From contig DXMF01000048.1 of the NCBI GenBank assembly GCA_019414345.1, forward strand, positions 60,009 through 124,008: 64,000 bases of DNA. The letters are read 5' to 3'. This DNA comes from Collinsella sp. Lineage in GTDB: Bacteria > Actinomycetota > Coriobacteriia > Coriobacteriales > Coriobacteriaceae. The notes under the pieces are model-generated. The model saw only the letters and a list, made by a program, of their open reading frames with translations, ran no database searches and was not told the origin of the DNA. Of the stretch, positions 13,880-22,631 are shown one piece after another. The position numbers and the translations under genes were made by a program. Numbering within the stretch: the stretch's first letter is position 1; each line of letters begins with the position of its first letter.

Positions 13880-13900
13880 GCGTTTTGGGCGCGGCGGGCG

Positions 13901-15130
13901 CTAAACGCGCGTGGCGTCCTTGGGGCTCATGGTCATGCTCTGGAAGCGGTTCTCCATGTAGTCGTTATCGAAATACTTGCCGTAGAACTGTGCGACGGGA
14001 ATGTCCGGCTCCGTGCCGTTAACGCGCTGGTACCAGTAGTCGAGCGACTGCAGCGTCATGACGCCGTCGACCAGCATAATGACGGTAAAGATGACGGTGG
14101 CCGAGTAGCGGCTCTTCCAGGGGATCTTGTTGATGAGCTTAAGCAGCCTCGGTAGCAGCAGCTTGATCCAGATGAGGCCACCTAGGCCCCACAGGCAGGC
14201 AAAGCCCGTGCAGGTGCGTCCGCCCGTGAGGACCACGAGCGGATCGGGCAAACCAAACAGCGTTATGTGCGAGTAGCTCCACGAGACCACGCCAAACGCG
14301 GTCTGCATAAACCAGCCCACGAACACCTCAAAGCTCGCGCCGAGCACAGCGCTCACCAGGAAAATGATGATGGGGTTCTTTTTGTAGAAGCGGTTAAGCA
14401 CCATGGTCATGAGCACGGCGCCAAATCCGTAGATGGGGCTGAAAGGGCCAAACAGCATGCCGGCGCGGTCCTGGTAGACGCCCGGGTCGTTGACCGTCAT
14501 GTGCCAGATGTCCTCCAAGATAAGTCCCAGTACGCAGCAGACGAAGAATACCCAGAACAGGTTGAAGTAGTTGAGCTTGATGTAGCCCTCGCCGGTCTCA
14601 TCGCGGCCGAGCATGCCCTCGGCGGCGGCATCGCGGTCGAGCATCTCCTGCAGGCGGCGCTGCAGCTCGCGCTCCTGACGCAGCGTGGGGTCGACGGTGG
14701 CCGAAAGCGCGATGAGGATGCCGAGCTGAATAGCGGGGCGCAGCAAGAAGGGCCCGATACCCTGGAGCATCACGTCGACCAAAAGCTCGACGACGGTGAA
14801 TGCAATAAGGATGTAGGACAGGCGGGCGGCGTTGCGGCGCTGGTTTTTGATAAGGTCCAGGCCAAAGATGATTAGGATGACGGCACTTGCCGCAGAGAGC
14901 ATGATGCCGGCGACGATAAGGCCGACTGCGACGAGCGTGTTGTCGCCGAGCTTTTCGGTGGCGTTGCCGTTAACAAGTGCCGTGATGACCTGCCACATAA
15001 AGGCAGCGACCGACGGGAGCGTGCCCACGCCGGAAAGGATGCACAGGACGGCGTACACCTTAATGATGAGGGGAATCTTCTTGACCTCTGTGGCGCTGGG
15101 GACGCTAGGGTCGAGTTCGTTTCGATCCAT
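13901..15130 (-). CDS. CmpB-type (putative ABC transporter type IV) membrane protein
   Basis: The 409-aa protein has four membrane helices in the first 150 residues. A charged stretch of about 45 residues follows (RQERELQRRLQEMLDRDAAAEG). The C-terminal domain begins NLFWVFFVCCVLGLILEDIWH and contains GMLFGPFSPIYGFGAVLMT and VGWFMQTAFGVVSWSYS. That C-terminal pattern is the CmpB or putative ABC-transporter type IV family common in Firmicutes and Coriobacteria; its role is not established. AGAAAGG precedes the start codon. It converges on the MoaE-like gene. Confidence 0.7.
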   Translation of the reverse strand: MDRNELDPSVPSATEVKKIPLIIKVYAVLCILSGVGTLPSVAAFMWQVITALVNGNATEKLGDNTLVAVGLIVAGIMLSAASAVILIIFGLDLIKNQRRNAARLSYILIAFTVVELLVDVMLQGIGPFLLRPAIQLGILIALSATVDPTLRQERELQRRLQEMLDRDAAAEGMLGRDETGEGYIKLNYFNLFWVFFVCCVLGLILEDIWHMTVNDPGVYQDRAGMLFGPFSPIYGFGAVLMTMVLNRFYKKNPIIIFLVSAVLGASFEVFVGWFMQTAFGVVSWSYSHITLFGLPDPLVVLTGGRTCTGFACLWGLGGLIWIKLLLPRLLKLINKIPWKSRYSATVIFTVIMLVDGVMTLQSLDYWYQRVNGTEPDIPVAQFYGKYFDNDYMENRFQSMTMSPKDATRV

Positions 15131-15368
15131 ACAGAACCTTTCTCGCTTTGTTGTAGGTTATAAGGATACGCCGCCGACCTGCCAAAAGACAGGACGAACG
15201 TCCCAATTGCAACTTTGTAATCCCCAACGGCAGACGCGGCGGCCATCTGGGGGCGCGGGCACTTACACTGGACAGACCGATAAAATGTTTGGCAACAAAA
15301 CTGATTATTAGCTCGGTGGGCTTTTAAAAAGCGCTGCTCATGCGCTGGGGAGCACGTCGCGCCGTGCG

Positions 15369-15374
15369 TATAAT
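15369..15374 (+). promoter_or_regulatory. Candidate -10 box of purF
   Basis: A perfect TATAAT lies 43 bases before the purF start codon. The -35 region is poor (TGGGGA at 17 bases). Confidence 0.5.
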
Positions 15375-15416
15375 AAGGCGGGTAACGCCAAAAATACGAG
15401 GCTCTGAGGGGATACC

Positions 15417-17087
15417 ATGTCTCAAGAAACCATCCGCGCGGCCGAGCGTGCCGCGGGACAGGTGAACACCATGTCGACGTATGATCCGGACTCCGACCAG
15501 CTGCATGAGGAATGTGGCATTTTCGGCGTATGGGCGCCCGATCGCGACGTGGCTCGACTGACGTACTTTGGCCTGCGTGCGCTGCAGCACCGTGGCCAGG
15601 AATCGGCTGGAATCGCCGTGGGTGACGGCGGCACGGTTATGGTCCGCAAAGATCTGGGCCTGCTCGACCGCGTGTTCTCCAACGCCGACCTGTCGACGCT
15701 CTCCGGCCAGCTGGCCGTGGGCCACGTGCGCTATGGCACCGCCGGTGCCAAGAGCTGGGAAGCCTCTCAGCCGCACCTCTCTACCATCAACAGCGTCATT
15801 ATCGCGCTCGCGCACAACGGCACCCTCGTCAACACCGACGAGCTGCGCCGTCAGCTGATCGAGCTGGGCGTGCCGTTCCTCTCCAATTCGGATTCCGAGG
15901 TCGCGACCAAGCTTATCGGCTACTTTACCCAGCGTACGGGCCACCTGCGCGAGGGTATTCGCAAGACCATGGAGCTCGTGCGCGGCGGCTACGCCATGAC
16001 GCTCATCAACGAGCAGGCGCTCTACGCATTCCGCGATCCACACGGCATTCGCCCGCTCGTGCTGGGCAAGCTGGTGGACGAGGGTCTGGACCAGGCCGAT
16101 GCCGCAGCCGTTTCGCAGCTGCCGTCGCAGGACGGCGCCGCGACGGTCGACTCCGCCGTCCGTGTCACGCGCGCCGGCGGCTGGGTCGTTGCTTCCGAGA
16201 CCTGCGCACTCGACATCGTGGGTGCCGAGTACGTCCGTGACGTCCGTCCCGGCGAGATCTTGCGCATCAGCGCCGAGGGCCTGGTATCCGAGCAGGGCGT
16301 GCCTGCAGCCGAAGAGCCCGCCAACTGCATCTTTGAGCAGGTCTACTTTGCCCGCCCCGACTCCATCATGAACGGCAAGAGCGTCTATGCCTGCCGTTAC
16401 GACATGGGTCGTCAGCTGGCACATGAGGAGCCTGTCGAGGCCGACCTGGTCATCGGCGTGCCCGACTCCGGCCTGCCGCCTGCGGAGGGGTATTCGCACG
16501 AGAGCGGTATTCCCTTTGGCGAGGGCCTTATCAAGAACCGCTACGTGGGCCGTACGTTTATCGAGCCTACGCAGGAGTTGCGCGCCATGGGCGTGCGTAT
16601 GAAACTCAACCCGCTGCGCGACAACATCGAGGGCAAGCGCCTGGTCGTCATCGACGACTCCATCGTGCGCGGCACCACCATGGTGCAGCTCGTCAAGATG
16701 CTGCGCAACGCCGGCGCCAAGGAGATTCATATCCGCATCAACTCGCCCGAGGTCATCTGGCCGTGCTTCTACGGTATCGATACCGACGTGCAGTCGCAGC
16801 TTATCAGCGCCAACAAGACGGTCGACGAGATTTGCGAGTATATCGGCGCCGATTCGCTGGCCTTCCTTTCGGTCGAGGGCCTGCTTAAGGTCATGCCCAA
16901 GGGCGGTTACTGCGATGCGTGCTTTACCGGCCGCTACCCCGTGGCGATTCCCGAGAGCTTTGGCCGCGACAAGTTTATGGAGGGCTTTAAGCCCCGCAAC
17001 CTGGACAAGCCGCTGCACTTTGACGACGACGCCGTGATCGAGAAATACGACGACCGCAGCTGGGAAGAGGAGCACGGCGAGGCATAA
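15417..17087 (+). CDS. purF: Amidophosphoribosyltransferase
   Basis: PurF makes phosphoribosylamine from PRPP and glutamine, the committed step of purine synthesis. At 556 aa it has a 32-residue leader ending at Cys33 (EECGIFGVW), the Ntn-type catalytic Cys exposed by propeptide cleavage. The PRPP loop VVIDDSIVRGTTM is intact. Cys residues in CIFEQVYFARPDS, WPCFYGIDTD and CDACFTGRYP match the ligands of the oxygen-sensitive [4Fe-4S] cluster of the B. subtilis-type enzyme, in line with an anaerobe. GAGGGGAT precedes the ATG; a second ATG at codon 19 is possible. Confidence 0.97.
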   Translation: MSQETIRAAERAAGQVNTMSTYDPDSDQLHEECGIFGVWAPDRDVARLTYFGLRALQHRGQESAGIAVGDGGTVMVRKDLGLLDRVFSNADLSTLSGQLAVGHVRYGTAGAKSWEASQPHLSTINSVIIALAHNGTLVNTDELRRQLIELGVPFLSNSDSEVATKLIGYFTQRTGHLREGIRKTMELVRGGYAMTLINEQALYAFRDPHGIRPLVLGKLVDEGLDQADAAAVSQLPSQDGAATVDSAVRVTRAGGWVVASETCALDIVGAEYVRDVRPGEILRISAEGLVSEQGVPAAEEPANCIFEQVYFARPDSIMNGKSVYACRYDMGRQLAHEEPVEADLVIGVPDSGLPPAEGYSHESGIPFGEGLIKNRYVGRTFIEPTQELRAMGVRMKLNPLRDNIEGKRLVVIDDSIVRGTTMVQLVKMLRNAGAKEIHIRINSPEVIWPCFYGIDTDVQSQLISANKTVDEICEYIGADSLAFLSVEGLLKVMPKGGYCDACFTGRYPVAIPESFGRDKFMEGFKPRNLDKPLHFDDDAVIEKYDDRSWEEEHGEA

Positions 17088-17127
17088 AACCTGCCATATG
17101 GGGACAGGTTTATTTTGGTAGGTTTTA
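17086..17127. repeat. AACCTGCC-type hairpin with GGGACAGG
   Basis: AAAACCTGCCA and TGGTAGGTTTT enclose GGGGACAGGTTTATT. The hairpin begins in the purF stop codon and may act as its terminator. Related copies occur at 39235 and 39396. Confidence 0.75.
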
Positions 17128-17244
17128 CCTGCTGTTTTGTTGATATGACGGCGCGTGCTGTTATGGCATGCACCGAATCGAGGACAACTATGAGCACCGT
17201 TTGGCGCCCGCGCGGCGCCACGGTAGTGGGAGAGGAAGGCTCAG

Positions 17245-18348
17245 ATGAGCGACAGCAAGCATGTGACGTATGAGGATGCCGGCGTCGATACCGCTGAGGG
17301 CGGCCGCGCCGTCGACGCGATTAAGCAGATGGTCAAGGACACCAATCGCCCCGAGGTTATCGGCGGCATCGGCGGCTTCGGTGGCCTGTTCTCGGCTGCC
17401 GCGCTTAAGGATATGGAAGACCCGATCCTGATTAGCGGTACCGACGGCGTGGGCACCAAGCTCGTGCTCGCCCAGATCATGGACCGTCACGAGACGGTGG
17501 GCCAGGACCTGGTCGCTATGTGCGTCAACGACATTCTGGCTTCGGGCGCCGAGCCGCTGTTCTTCCTGGACTACGTCGCCATCGGTCACATCGAGGCCGA
17601 GCACATGGCAAAGATCATCAAGGGTGTGGCCGACGGCTGCAAGCTCGCGGGCTGCGCGCTCGTGGGCGGTGAGATGGCCGAGCACCCGGGCGTCATGGCT
17701 CCTGCCGACTACGACCTTGCCGGATTTACCGTGGGCGTCGTCGACCGTCCCAAGATGCTCGACCCCGCAAACGTCCGCCCGGGCGATGTGATCCTGGGCC
17801 TGCCTTCCACCGGCGTGCACTCCAACGGCTACTCGCTCGTGCGTAAGGTCATTGGCGTCGACGGCATTAAGCCGGGCACGCCCGAGGCCGCCGCTAAGGC
17901 CGAGGAGCTGGGCCGTCCGCTCGAGGAGCTCGGCGGTGCATCGCTGGCAGACGCTCTGTTGGCCCCCACGCGCATCTACGTCAAGCCGATCCTGGAGCTG
18001 CTGCGCGGCGGCGTCAACGTGCATGCTATCGCCCACATCACCGGCGGCGGTATTACCGAGAACCTCAACCGTGCACTCGCCGACGACGTCGACGCCGTGG
18101 TCACCCGCAACGGCGCCGAGATGGGTTGGGACGTTCCGCCCGTCATCACCTACGTGTCGCGTCAGGCCGAGCTCGCGCCCAACGAGGCATGCAAGACCTT
18201 CAACATGGGCGTCGGCCTGTGCCTGATCGTCGCCCCCGAGGACGAGGCCGCGGTTACCGAAGCCCTGGTCGCGCTGGGCGAGAAGCCGTTCCGCGTGGGC
18301 GAGTGCGTCGAGGGTTCCGGTAAGGTCGTGTACTCCGATGAGCGCTAA
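17245..18348 (+). CDS. purM: Phosphoribosylformylglycinamidine cyclo-ligase
   Basis: PurM closes formylglycinamidine ribonucleotide to aminoimidazole ribonucleotide with ATP. The protein is 367 aa and begins with YEDAGVDTAEGGRAVD, the usual family start. DPILISGTDGVGTKL, DILASGAEPLFFLDYVA and GGEMAEHPGVM are conserved PurM segments, and HITGGGITENL lies in the C-terminal half. GGAAGG lies upstream of the ATG. The 3' end overlaps purN by 11 bases, so the two are coupled. Confidence 0.97.
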   Translation: MSDSKHVTYEDAGVDTAEGGRAVDAIKQMVKDTNRPEVIGGIGGFGGLFSAAALKDMEDPILISGTDGVGTKLVLAQIMDRHETVGQDLVAMCVNDILASGAEPLFFLDYVAIGHIEAEHMAKIIKGVADGCKLAGCALVGGEMAEHPGVMAPADYDLAGFTVGVVDRPKMLDPANVRPGDVILGLPSTGVHSNGYSLVRKVIGVDGIKPGTPEAAAKAEELGRPLEELGGASLADALLAPTRIYVKPILELLRGGVNVHAIAHITGGGITENLNRALADDVDAVVTRNGAEMGWDVPPVITYVSRQAELAPNEACKTFNMGVGLCLIVAPEDEAAVTEALVALGEKPFRVGECVEGSGKVVYSDER

Positions 18349-19039
18349 CGAGCAGATGGCTGCTAGTGAGGGCCTGGGCTTTGTGCCCTACACCCGTCCG
18401 ACCGGCACCGATACGGTCGAGCCGCTCAAGATCGGTGTGCTCATCAGCGGTTCGGGTACCAACCTGCAGGCGCTGATCGATCTGATCGCCGCCGGTAAGC
18501 TCAACGCCTCGATTGAGCTTGTGGTGTCGAGCCGTCCTTCGGCTAAGGGTTTGCAGCGCGCTGAGCGCGCGGGCATCCAGACGCTCACGCTGTCCAAGGA
18601 TGTCTATGCCGACCCTATTGCCGCCGACGAGATCATCGCGCACGAGCTGCTCGAGCGCGGCTGCGAGTACGTGGTGATGGCCGGCTATATGCGCATGGTG
18701 CACACACCGCTGCTGGCGGCGTTTCCCAACCGCGTGGTCAACTTGCATCCGGCGCTGCTGCCGAGCTTTACCGGTGCGCATGCGATTGACGATGCCTTTG
18801 CGCGCGGCGTCAAGGTAACTGGCGTGACCGTGCATTTTGCCAACGAGGTCTACGACAACGGTCCCATCATCGCCCAGCGTGCGCTGGCTGTCGAGGAGGG
18901 CTGGGATGTCGACGCGCTCGAGGAGCACATCCACGCGATTGAGCACGTGCTGTATCCCGAGGTCGTGCAAATGCTCGCCGACGGCCGCGTCCACGTGCTG
19001 GAGAGCGGCAAGGTCGCAATTGATGCGCCCCGCGTCTAG
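18338..19039 (+). CDS. purN: Phosphoribosylglycinamide formyltransferase
   Basis: PurN transfers a formyl group from 10-formyltetrahydrofolate to glycinamide ribonucleotide. Of 233 aa, the first 27 are an extension before the family start KIGVLISGSGTNLQALID. The catalytic Asn and His are in NLHPALLPSFTGAHA and the catalytic Asp in VYDNGPIIAQ. The ATG lies inside the end of purM. The reaction follows PurD and precedes the PurL and PurM steps. Confidence 0.96.
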   Translation: MSANEQMAASEGLGFVPYTRPTGTDTVEPLKIGVLISGSGTNLQALIDLIAAGKLNASIELVVSSRPSAKGLQRAERAGIQTLTLSKDVYADPIAADEIIAHELLERGCEYVVMAGYMRMVHTPLLAAFPNRVVNLHPALLPSFTGAHAIDDAFARGVKVTGVTVHFANEVYDNGPIIAQRALAVEEGWDVDALEEHIHAIEHVLYPEVVQMLADGRVHVLESGKVAIDAPRV

Positions 19040-19070
19040 CGGCGCACAGTACAATTTAGTTGAGTGGTCA

Positions 19071-19113
19071 GGGTGGTCATTGGCGCCAAGGCGCGCGTGG
19101 CCACCTTTTGTTT
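19071..19113 (+). terminator. Terminator of purMN
   Basis: GGTGGTCA-TTGGCGCC pairs with GGCGCGCG-TGGCCACC across two A residues, followed by TTTTGTTTT. Confidence 0.85.
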
Positions 19114-19117
19114 TGGG

Positions 19118-19146
19118 TAGTCATCGGGGACGTTCCTGAATGACTA
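19118..19146. repeat. Small palindrome with GGGGACGTTCC
   Basis: TAGTCAT and ATGACTA enclose CGGGGACGTTCCTGA. It lies just before the ribosome site of the PTS gene and belongs to the GGGAC hairpin family. Confidence 0.6.
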
Positions 19147-19164
19147 GGTGAGAGAGGTGAGCGC

Positions 19165-19629
19165 ATGGCGGATAACGAAGCGTTGTTTACGCCTGAGCTG
19201 GTGTTTTTTGATTGGGAGTGTGCGACGCCGGGTGAGGTGTTTGCGCAACTCGAGAGTGAGCTTGCTCCGCGCGGCTACATTGCCGACGGTTGGCTCGACG
19301 CCGTTCGCACGCGCGAGGATGCCTATCCCACGGGTCTTGCCATGCCGGCGGCAAACATTGCCATTCCGCATACCGATCCGGGGTTTGTGGCCAAGCCCTA
19401 TATCGCGGTGGTGAAGCCCTCCGCGCCCGTGACATTTAACGCTATGGCTGGCATGGGCGCTCCGGTGCCGGCGCAGATCGTCATCAATCTGGGCATCGCC
19501 GAGCCGGGCGGCCAGGTCGAGGCTCTGCAGGCGCTCATGAACATCTTTATGGACGCCGATGCCGCAGCCGACGTGCTCGGCCAGACCACGCCGCAGGGCA
19601 TGGTCGACGCCATCCGCCGCCACTTCTAA
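19165..19629 (+). CDS. PTS system IIA component, fructose/galactitol type
   Basis: A 154-aa single-domain protein of the PTS EIIA-2 (fructose/galactitol) superfamily, which passes phosphate from HPr to a IIB partner. The phosphorylated His is in the AAANIAIPHTDPG-like segment (ANIAIPHTDPGF, about residues 67-78). The region PVTFNAMAGMGAPVPAQIVINLGIAEPGGQVEALQALM fits GatA-type IIA. No IIB or IIC gene lies nearby, so it is an orphan that may act with permease parts encoded elsewhere or regulate. GAGAGGTGAGC precedes the ATG. Confidence 0.88.
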   Translation: MADNEALFTPELVFFDWECATPGEVFAQLESELAPRGYIADGWLDAVRTREDAYPTGLAMPAANIAIPHTDPGFVAKPYIAVVKPSAPVTFNAMAGMGAPVPAQIVINLGIAEPGGQVEALQALMNIFMDADAAADVLGQTTPQGMVDAIRRHF

Positions 19630-19639
19630 GGTGGGGCTA

Positions 19640-19790
19640 AGCCGGCACCTAGGGACGTTCCTTATGTGCCGGCACTTGGGGACTGTCCCTAACTGCCGGC
19701 AGAAAAGGAACGTCCCTAACTGCCGGCTGCCAGAGCTGTCCCCTTTGCACCAAAATGGTGCAGATTAACCTGTCCCCAATGCACCAAGCG
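19640..19790. repeat. Cluster of four overlapping GGGAC hairpins
   Basis: GCCGGCAC/GTGCCGGC encloses TAGGGACGTTCCTTA. The next two units use GCCGGCA/TGCCGGC arms around GGGGACTGTCCC and GGAACGTCCC. The last uses GGTGCA/TGCACC around TTAACCTGTCCCCAA. They share stems end to end, and all lie between the PTS gene and the parvulin gene. Confidence 0.7.
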
Positions 19791-19853
19791 TGCCGCGGGG
19801 GCTGCGTTGTGACACAATGGCGTTTGTTCGATTCGTTATGCGAAAGGCCAACT

Positions 19854-21074
19854 ATGGCAAATAAGAAAAAGAACCCCGCACTCGAGCCGACGCCCGAGCA
19901 GCAGGCCCGCGCTGCCTCCAGCTCTCGCAAGAAGCAGCGCAAGACGTACGTGTCTAAGACCGTCAAGATCGTTCTGGTGGTCATCGGCGTGCTGGCGATG
20001 CTGCTTTCCGTCTCGGCGATGGCGTGCTCCGGCCTTATGTCGCAGGCCGAGGACACCTCGGGCTACAAGCTGACCGGCGGTGTTGCTGCTACTATCAACG
20101 GCACCAACCTCACCGAGGACACCGTGACCAAGCAGATCATGAGCATGCGCACGTCCTACGGCTACACCAAGGACAAGGACTGGGCGCAGTATCTGGTCGA
20201 CAACGACCTCACGCCCAAGAAGTATCGCAAGCAACTCATCGACTCCTACACGCAGCAGATTCTGCTTCAACAGGCACAGAAGGAGAACGGCGTGACGGTG
20301 TCGGACGAGGAGGTCGAGAAGGCTTGGAAGGACGCGTGCAAGAGCGCGGGCGGTGCCAAGGCCTTTAAGAAGACCCTCAAGACCTACGGCTATACCGAGG
20401 ATACCTACAAGGATTCGCTCAAGGAGAGTCTGGCGCAGCAGAAACTCAAGGATGCCGTCGCGCCCACGAGCAAACCCAAGGACAGCGAGATTGTCGATTA
20501 CATCAACGAAAACCTGTCCAGCTACAACGACGCCCGTCGCTCGTCGAACATCCTGATCAAGGTTGATTCCGACGCTTCCGACGAGGACAAGGCTGCCGCC
20601 AAGGCCAAGGCGCAGGAGTGCCTGGACAAGATCAACTCCGGTGAGCTGAGCTTTGAGGACGCCGTTGAGCAGTACTCCGAGGACACCGGTTCCAAGGAGA
20701 AGAAGGGCGATGTGGGCTGGGATAAGCTCACCACCTTTGTCGACAGCTACCAGACGGCGCTCGAGGGGCTCAACAAGGGCGACGTGAGCGAAGTCATCGA
20801 GTCGACCTATGGCTACCACATCATCAAGTGCACCGACTACTTCCATGTCGATAATCAGGTTGATGACATCAACCAGGTGCCCAAGGCCATCAAGAAGTAC
20901 GTCTCCAACGTGGTGAAGACGCAGGCGGCCAGTACCGCGTACAGTGAGTGGCTGGAGCAGTACAAGAAGGACGCCGACATTACCGTCAACCCCATGCCCA
21001 AGGACGTACCCTATAACGTGAGTCTGAAGGGCATCACCAAGAGTTCGACCGACGATTCGTCGACGACTGAGTAA
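19854..21074 (+). CDS. Membrane-anchored parvulin-type peptidyl-prolyl isomerase
   Basis: The 406-aa protein has a Lys/Arg-rich cytoplasmic start, one membrane helix (about 40-62, VKIVLVVIGVLAMLLSVSAMA) and an extracellular SurA/PrsA-like body. The chaperone part is about 80-220. The parvulin domain is about 225-340 and includes SNILIKVD, FEDAVEQYSEDTGSKEKKGDVGW and STYGYHIIKC. It should help secreted proteins fold outside the membrane. A Cys follows the helix but the lipobox is poor (AMAC). The ATG after GAAAGG is chosen; the open frame upstream crosses the hairpin cluster. Confidence 0.9.
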   Translation: MANKKKNPALEPTPEQQARAASSSRKKQRKTYVSKTVKIVLVVIGVLAMLLSVSAMACSGLMSQAEDTSGYKLTGGVAATINGTNLTEDTVTKQIMSMRTSYGYTKDKDWAQYLVDNDLTPKKYRKQLIDSYTQQILLQQAQKENGVTVSDEEVEKAWKDACKSAGGAKAFKKTLKTYGYTEDTYKDSLKESLAQQKLKDAVAPTSKPKDSEIVDYINENLSSYNDARRSSNILIKVDSDASDEDKAAAKAKAQECLDKINSGELSFEDAVEQYSEDTGSKEKKGDVGWDKLTTFVDSYQTALEGLNKGDVSEVIESTYGYHIIKCTDYFHVDNQVDDINQVPKAIKKYVSNVVKTQAASTAYSEWLEQYKKDADITVNPMPKDVPYNVSLKGITKSSTDDSSTTE

Positions 21075-21128
21075 TCATGGGGCGGTGCTCGCGCGAGTGC
21101 CGCCCACGCTATTAGAGAGGATTTGCAG

Positions 21129-21572
21129 ATGACCAACGAAGAGCTGCAGAAGGAAATGATCGCGGCCATGAAGGCCAAGGACAAGGTTCGCCTGTCCATC
21201 ATTCGCCAGGTTAAGGCCGAGGTGAAGAATATCGAGGTCAATGAGCGCCGCGATGTGACCGAGGAAGACGTCAACAGCATGATCAAGCGTCTGATCAAGC
21301 AGACGAGCGAGACACTGGAGATGTCCATCAAGGCCGGCACCGACCAGGAGCGTACCGACAACCTGACCGAGCAGGTCAAGATTCTGGAGAGCCTGCTGCC
21401 CGCGCAGGTTTCGGGCGAGGAGCTCGAGGCTCTGATCGAGCAGGTCATCGCCGAGCTGGGCGCCACGTCCAAGAAGCAGATGGGCCAGGTTATGGGTGCA
21501 CTCGGCAAGGCCACTGGCGGCAACTTCGATAAGCCGGCCGCGGCAAAGATCGTCGGAGCCAAACTCGCGTAA
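21129..21572 (+). CDS. GatB/YqeY domain protein
   Basis: A 147-aa protein that is wholly a YqeY domain, related to the C-terminal tRNA-binding part of GatB. TNEELQKEMIAAMKAKDKVRLSIIRQVKAEVKNIEV is a typical start. QVKILESLLPAQVSGEELEALI and the end GQVMGALGKATGGNFDKPAAAKIV complete the pattern. A role in tRNA-dependent amidation is suspected for the family but not shown. GAGAGGA precedes the ATG. It follows the parvulin gene by 54 bases. Confidence 0.88.
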   Translation: MTNEELQKEMIAAMKAKDKVRLSIIRQVKAEVKNIEVNERRDVTEEDVNSMIKRLIKQTSETLEMSIKAGTDQERTDNLTEQVKILESLLPAQVSGEELEALIEQVIAELGATSKKQMGQVMGALGKATGGNFDKPAAAKIVGAKLA

Positions 21573-21574
21573 TT

Positions 21575-21727
21575 TGTTACGCGGTTTTACCAAACCGCGT
21601 AACGGCTCGACGCTGCAAACCCGTACACGCGGCAATCTGACGTTCAATTTCAAGGGCGCGACCATAAGGTCTGCGCCCTTTCATTTCACGTCACCTTGCT
21701 CGCGTGTACGGGTTTTCGCTGACTTAT
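21575..21727 (-). ncRNA. Candidate structured element, copy B
   Basis: Reading the minus strand, TAAGTCAGCGAAA is followed by outer helix ACCCGTACACGCG/CGCGTGTACGGGT, then CAAGGTG and helix GACGT/ACGTC. Next is hairpin AAGGGCGC-A-GACC-TTAT-GGTC-GCGCCCTT, then CAGATTG and TTGCAGCGTCGAG, and the closing hairpin ACGCGGTTT/AAACCGCGT. The same plan as 3536-3688 is kept with different helix sequences. It lies antisense just after yqeY, with no gene downstream in its own direction. Confidence 0.6.
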
Positions 21728-21744
21728 GCTCAACAAGGGCGGTT

Positions 21745-21779
21745 GGGCGCTCACTGGGGACAGACTTAAATGAGTGCCC
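21745..21779. repeat. Small palindrome with GGGGACAGACTTAA
   Basis: GGGCGCTCACT and the complementary ATGAGTGCCC enclose GGGGACAGACTTAA, placing it in the GGGAC hairpin family. Confidence 0.65.
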
Positions 21780-21891
21780 AATGAGTGGGTGGAAGATTGC
21801 GGGTTCTTTACGGGAATGTAGTGTGGGCTGCGGAAACGTGGTTCTTTCCGTACAATAGTTCAACTCGTGTAAACGCAGGGAAGGGACATTC

Positions 21892-22623
21892 ATGGCAGAC
21901 ATGATCGAGATCAAGCATCTCAACAAGTACTTTGGCGACCTGCATGTGCTCAAAGATATCAACCTCACCGTCAAGCGCGGCGAGAAGCTCGTAATGATCG
22001 GGCCTTCCGGCTCGGGTAAGTCGACGCTCATCCGCTGTGTCGATTATCTTGAGGAGCCCACGTCGGGCGAGGTTATCATCGACGGTACGCCGCTCACTAA
22101 GAAGAATCACCTGGAAATGGCTCGCAAATATAGCTCCATGGTGTTTCAGCAGTTCAACCTGTATCCCAACATGACGGTGCTGGGCAATCTGACGCTCGCG
22201 CCCATCAAGCTGCAAAAGAAGAGCAAGGAGGAGGCGACCGAGATCGCCGTCGCCGCGCTCAAGCGCGTCGGCATGGCGCATAAGGCCGGCGAGTATCCGC
22301 AGAACCTCTCGGGCGGTCAGCAGCAGCGCATCGCCATCGCCCGTGCCCTGTGCACCAAGCAGCCCATCATCCTGTTTGACGAGCCGACCTCGGCGCTCGA
22401 CCCCGAGATGGTCCAGGAGGTTCTGGACGTTATGATTGAGCTCGCGCAGGAGGACATCACCATGATCTGCGTGACGCACGAGATGGGCTTTGCGCGCCAG
22501 GTGGCCGACCGCGTCATCTTTATGGAGGACGGCCGCATCCTGGAGGAGGGCACGCCCGAGCACTTCTTCGATAACCCCGAGAACCCGCGCTGCCGCGAGT
22601 TCCTGTCCAAGATTCTGCACTAG
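21892..22623 (+). CDS. Polar amino-acid ABC importer, ATP-binding protein
   Basis: This 243-aa ATPase powers the importer encoded by the next three genes. Walker A GPSGSGKST, signature LSGGQQQR, Walker B IILFDEPTSALD and the H-loop CVTHEMGFA are all intact. The sequence is of the GlnQ/HisP class for polar amino acids. AAGGGAC precedes the ATG. The substrate-binding gene starts 8 bases after the stop codon. Confidence 0.94.
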   Translation: MADMIEIKHLNKYFGDLHVLKDINLTVKRGEKLVMIGPSGSGKSTLIRCVDYLEEPTSGEVIIDGTPLTKKNHLEMARKYSSMVFQQFNLYPNMTVLGNLTLAPIKLQKKSKEEATEIAVAALKRVGMAHKAGEYPQNLSGGQQQRIAIARALCTKQPIILFDEPTSALDPEMVQEVLDVMIELAQEDITMICVTHEMGFARQVADRVIFMEDGRILEEGTPEHFFDNPENPRCREFLSKILH

Positions 22624-22631
22624 GCGCGGTG

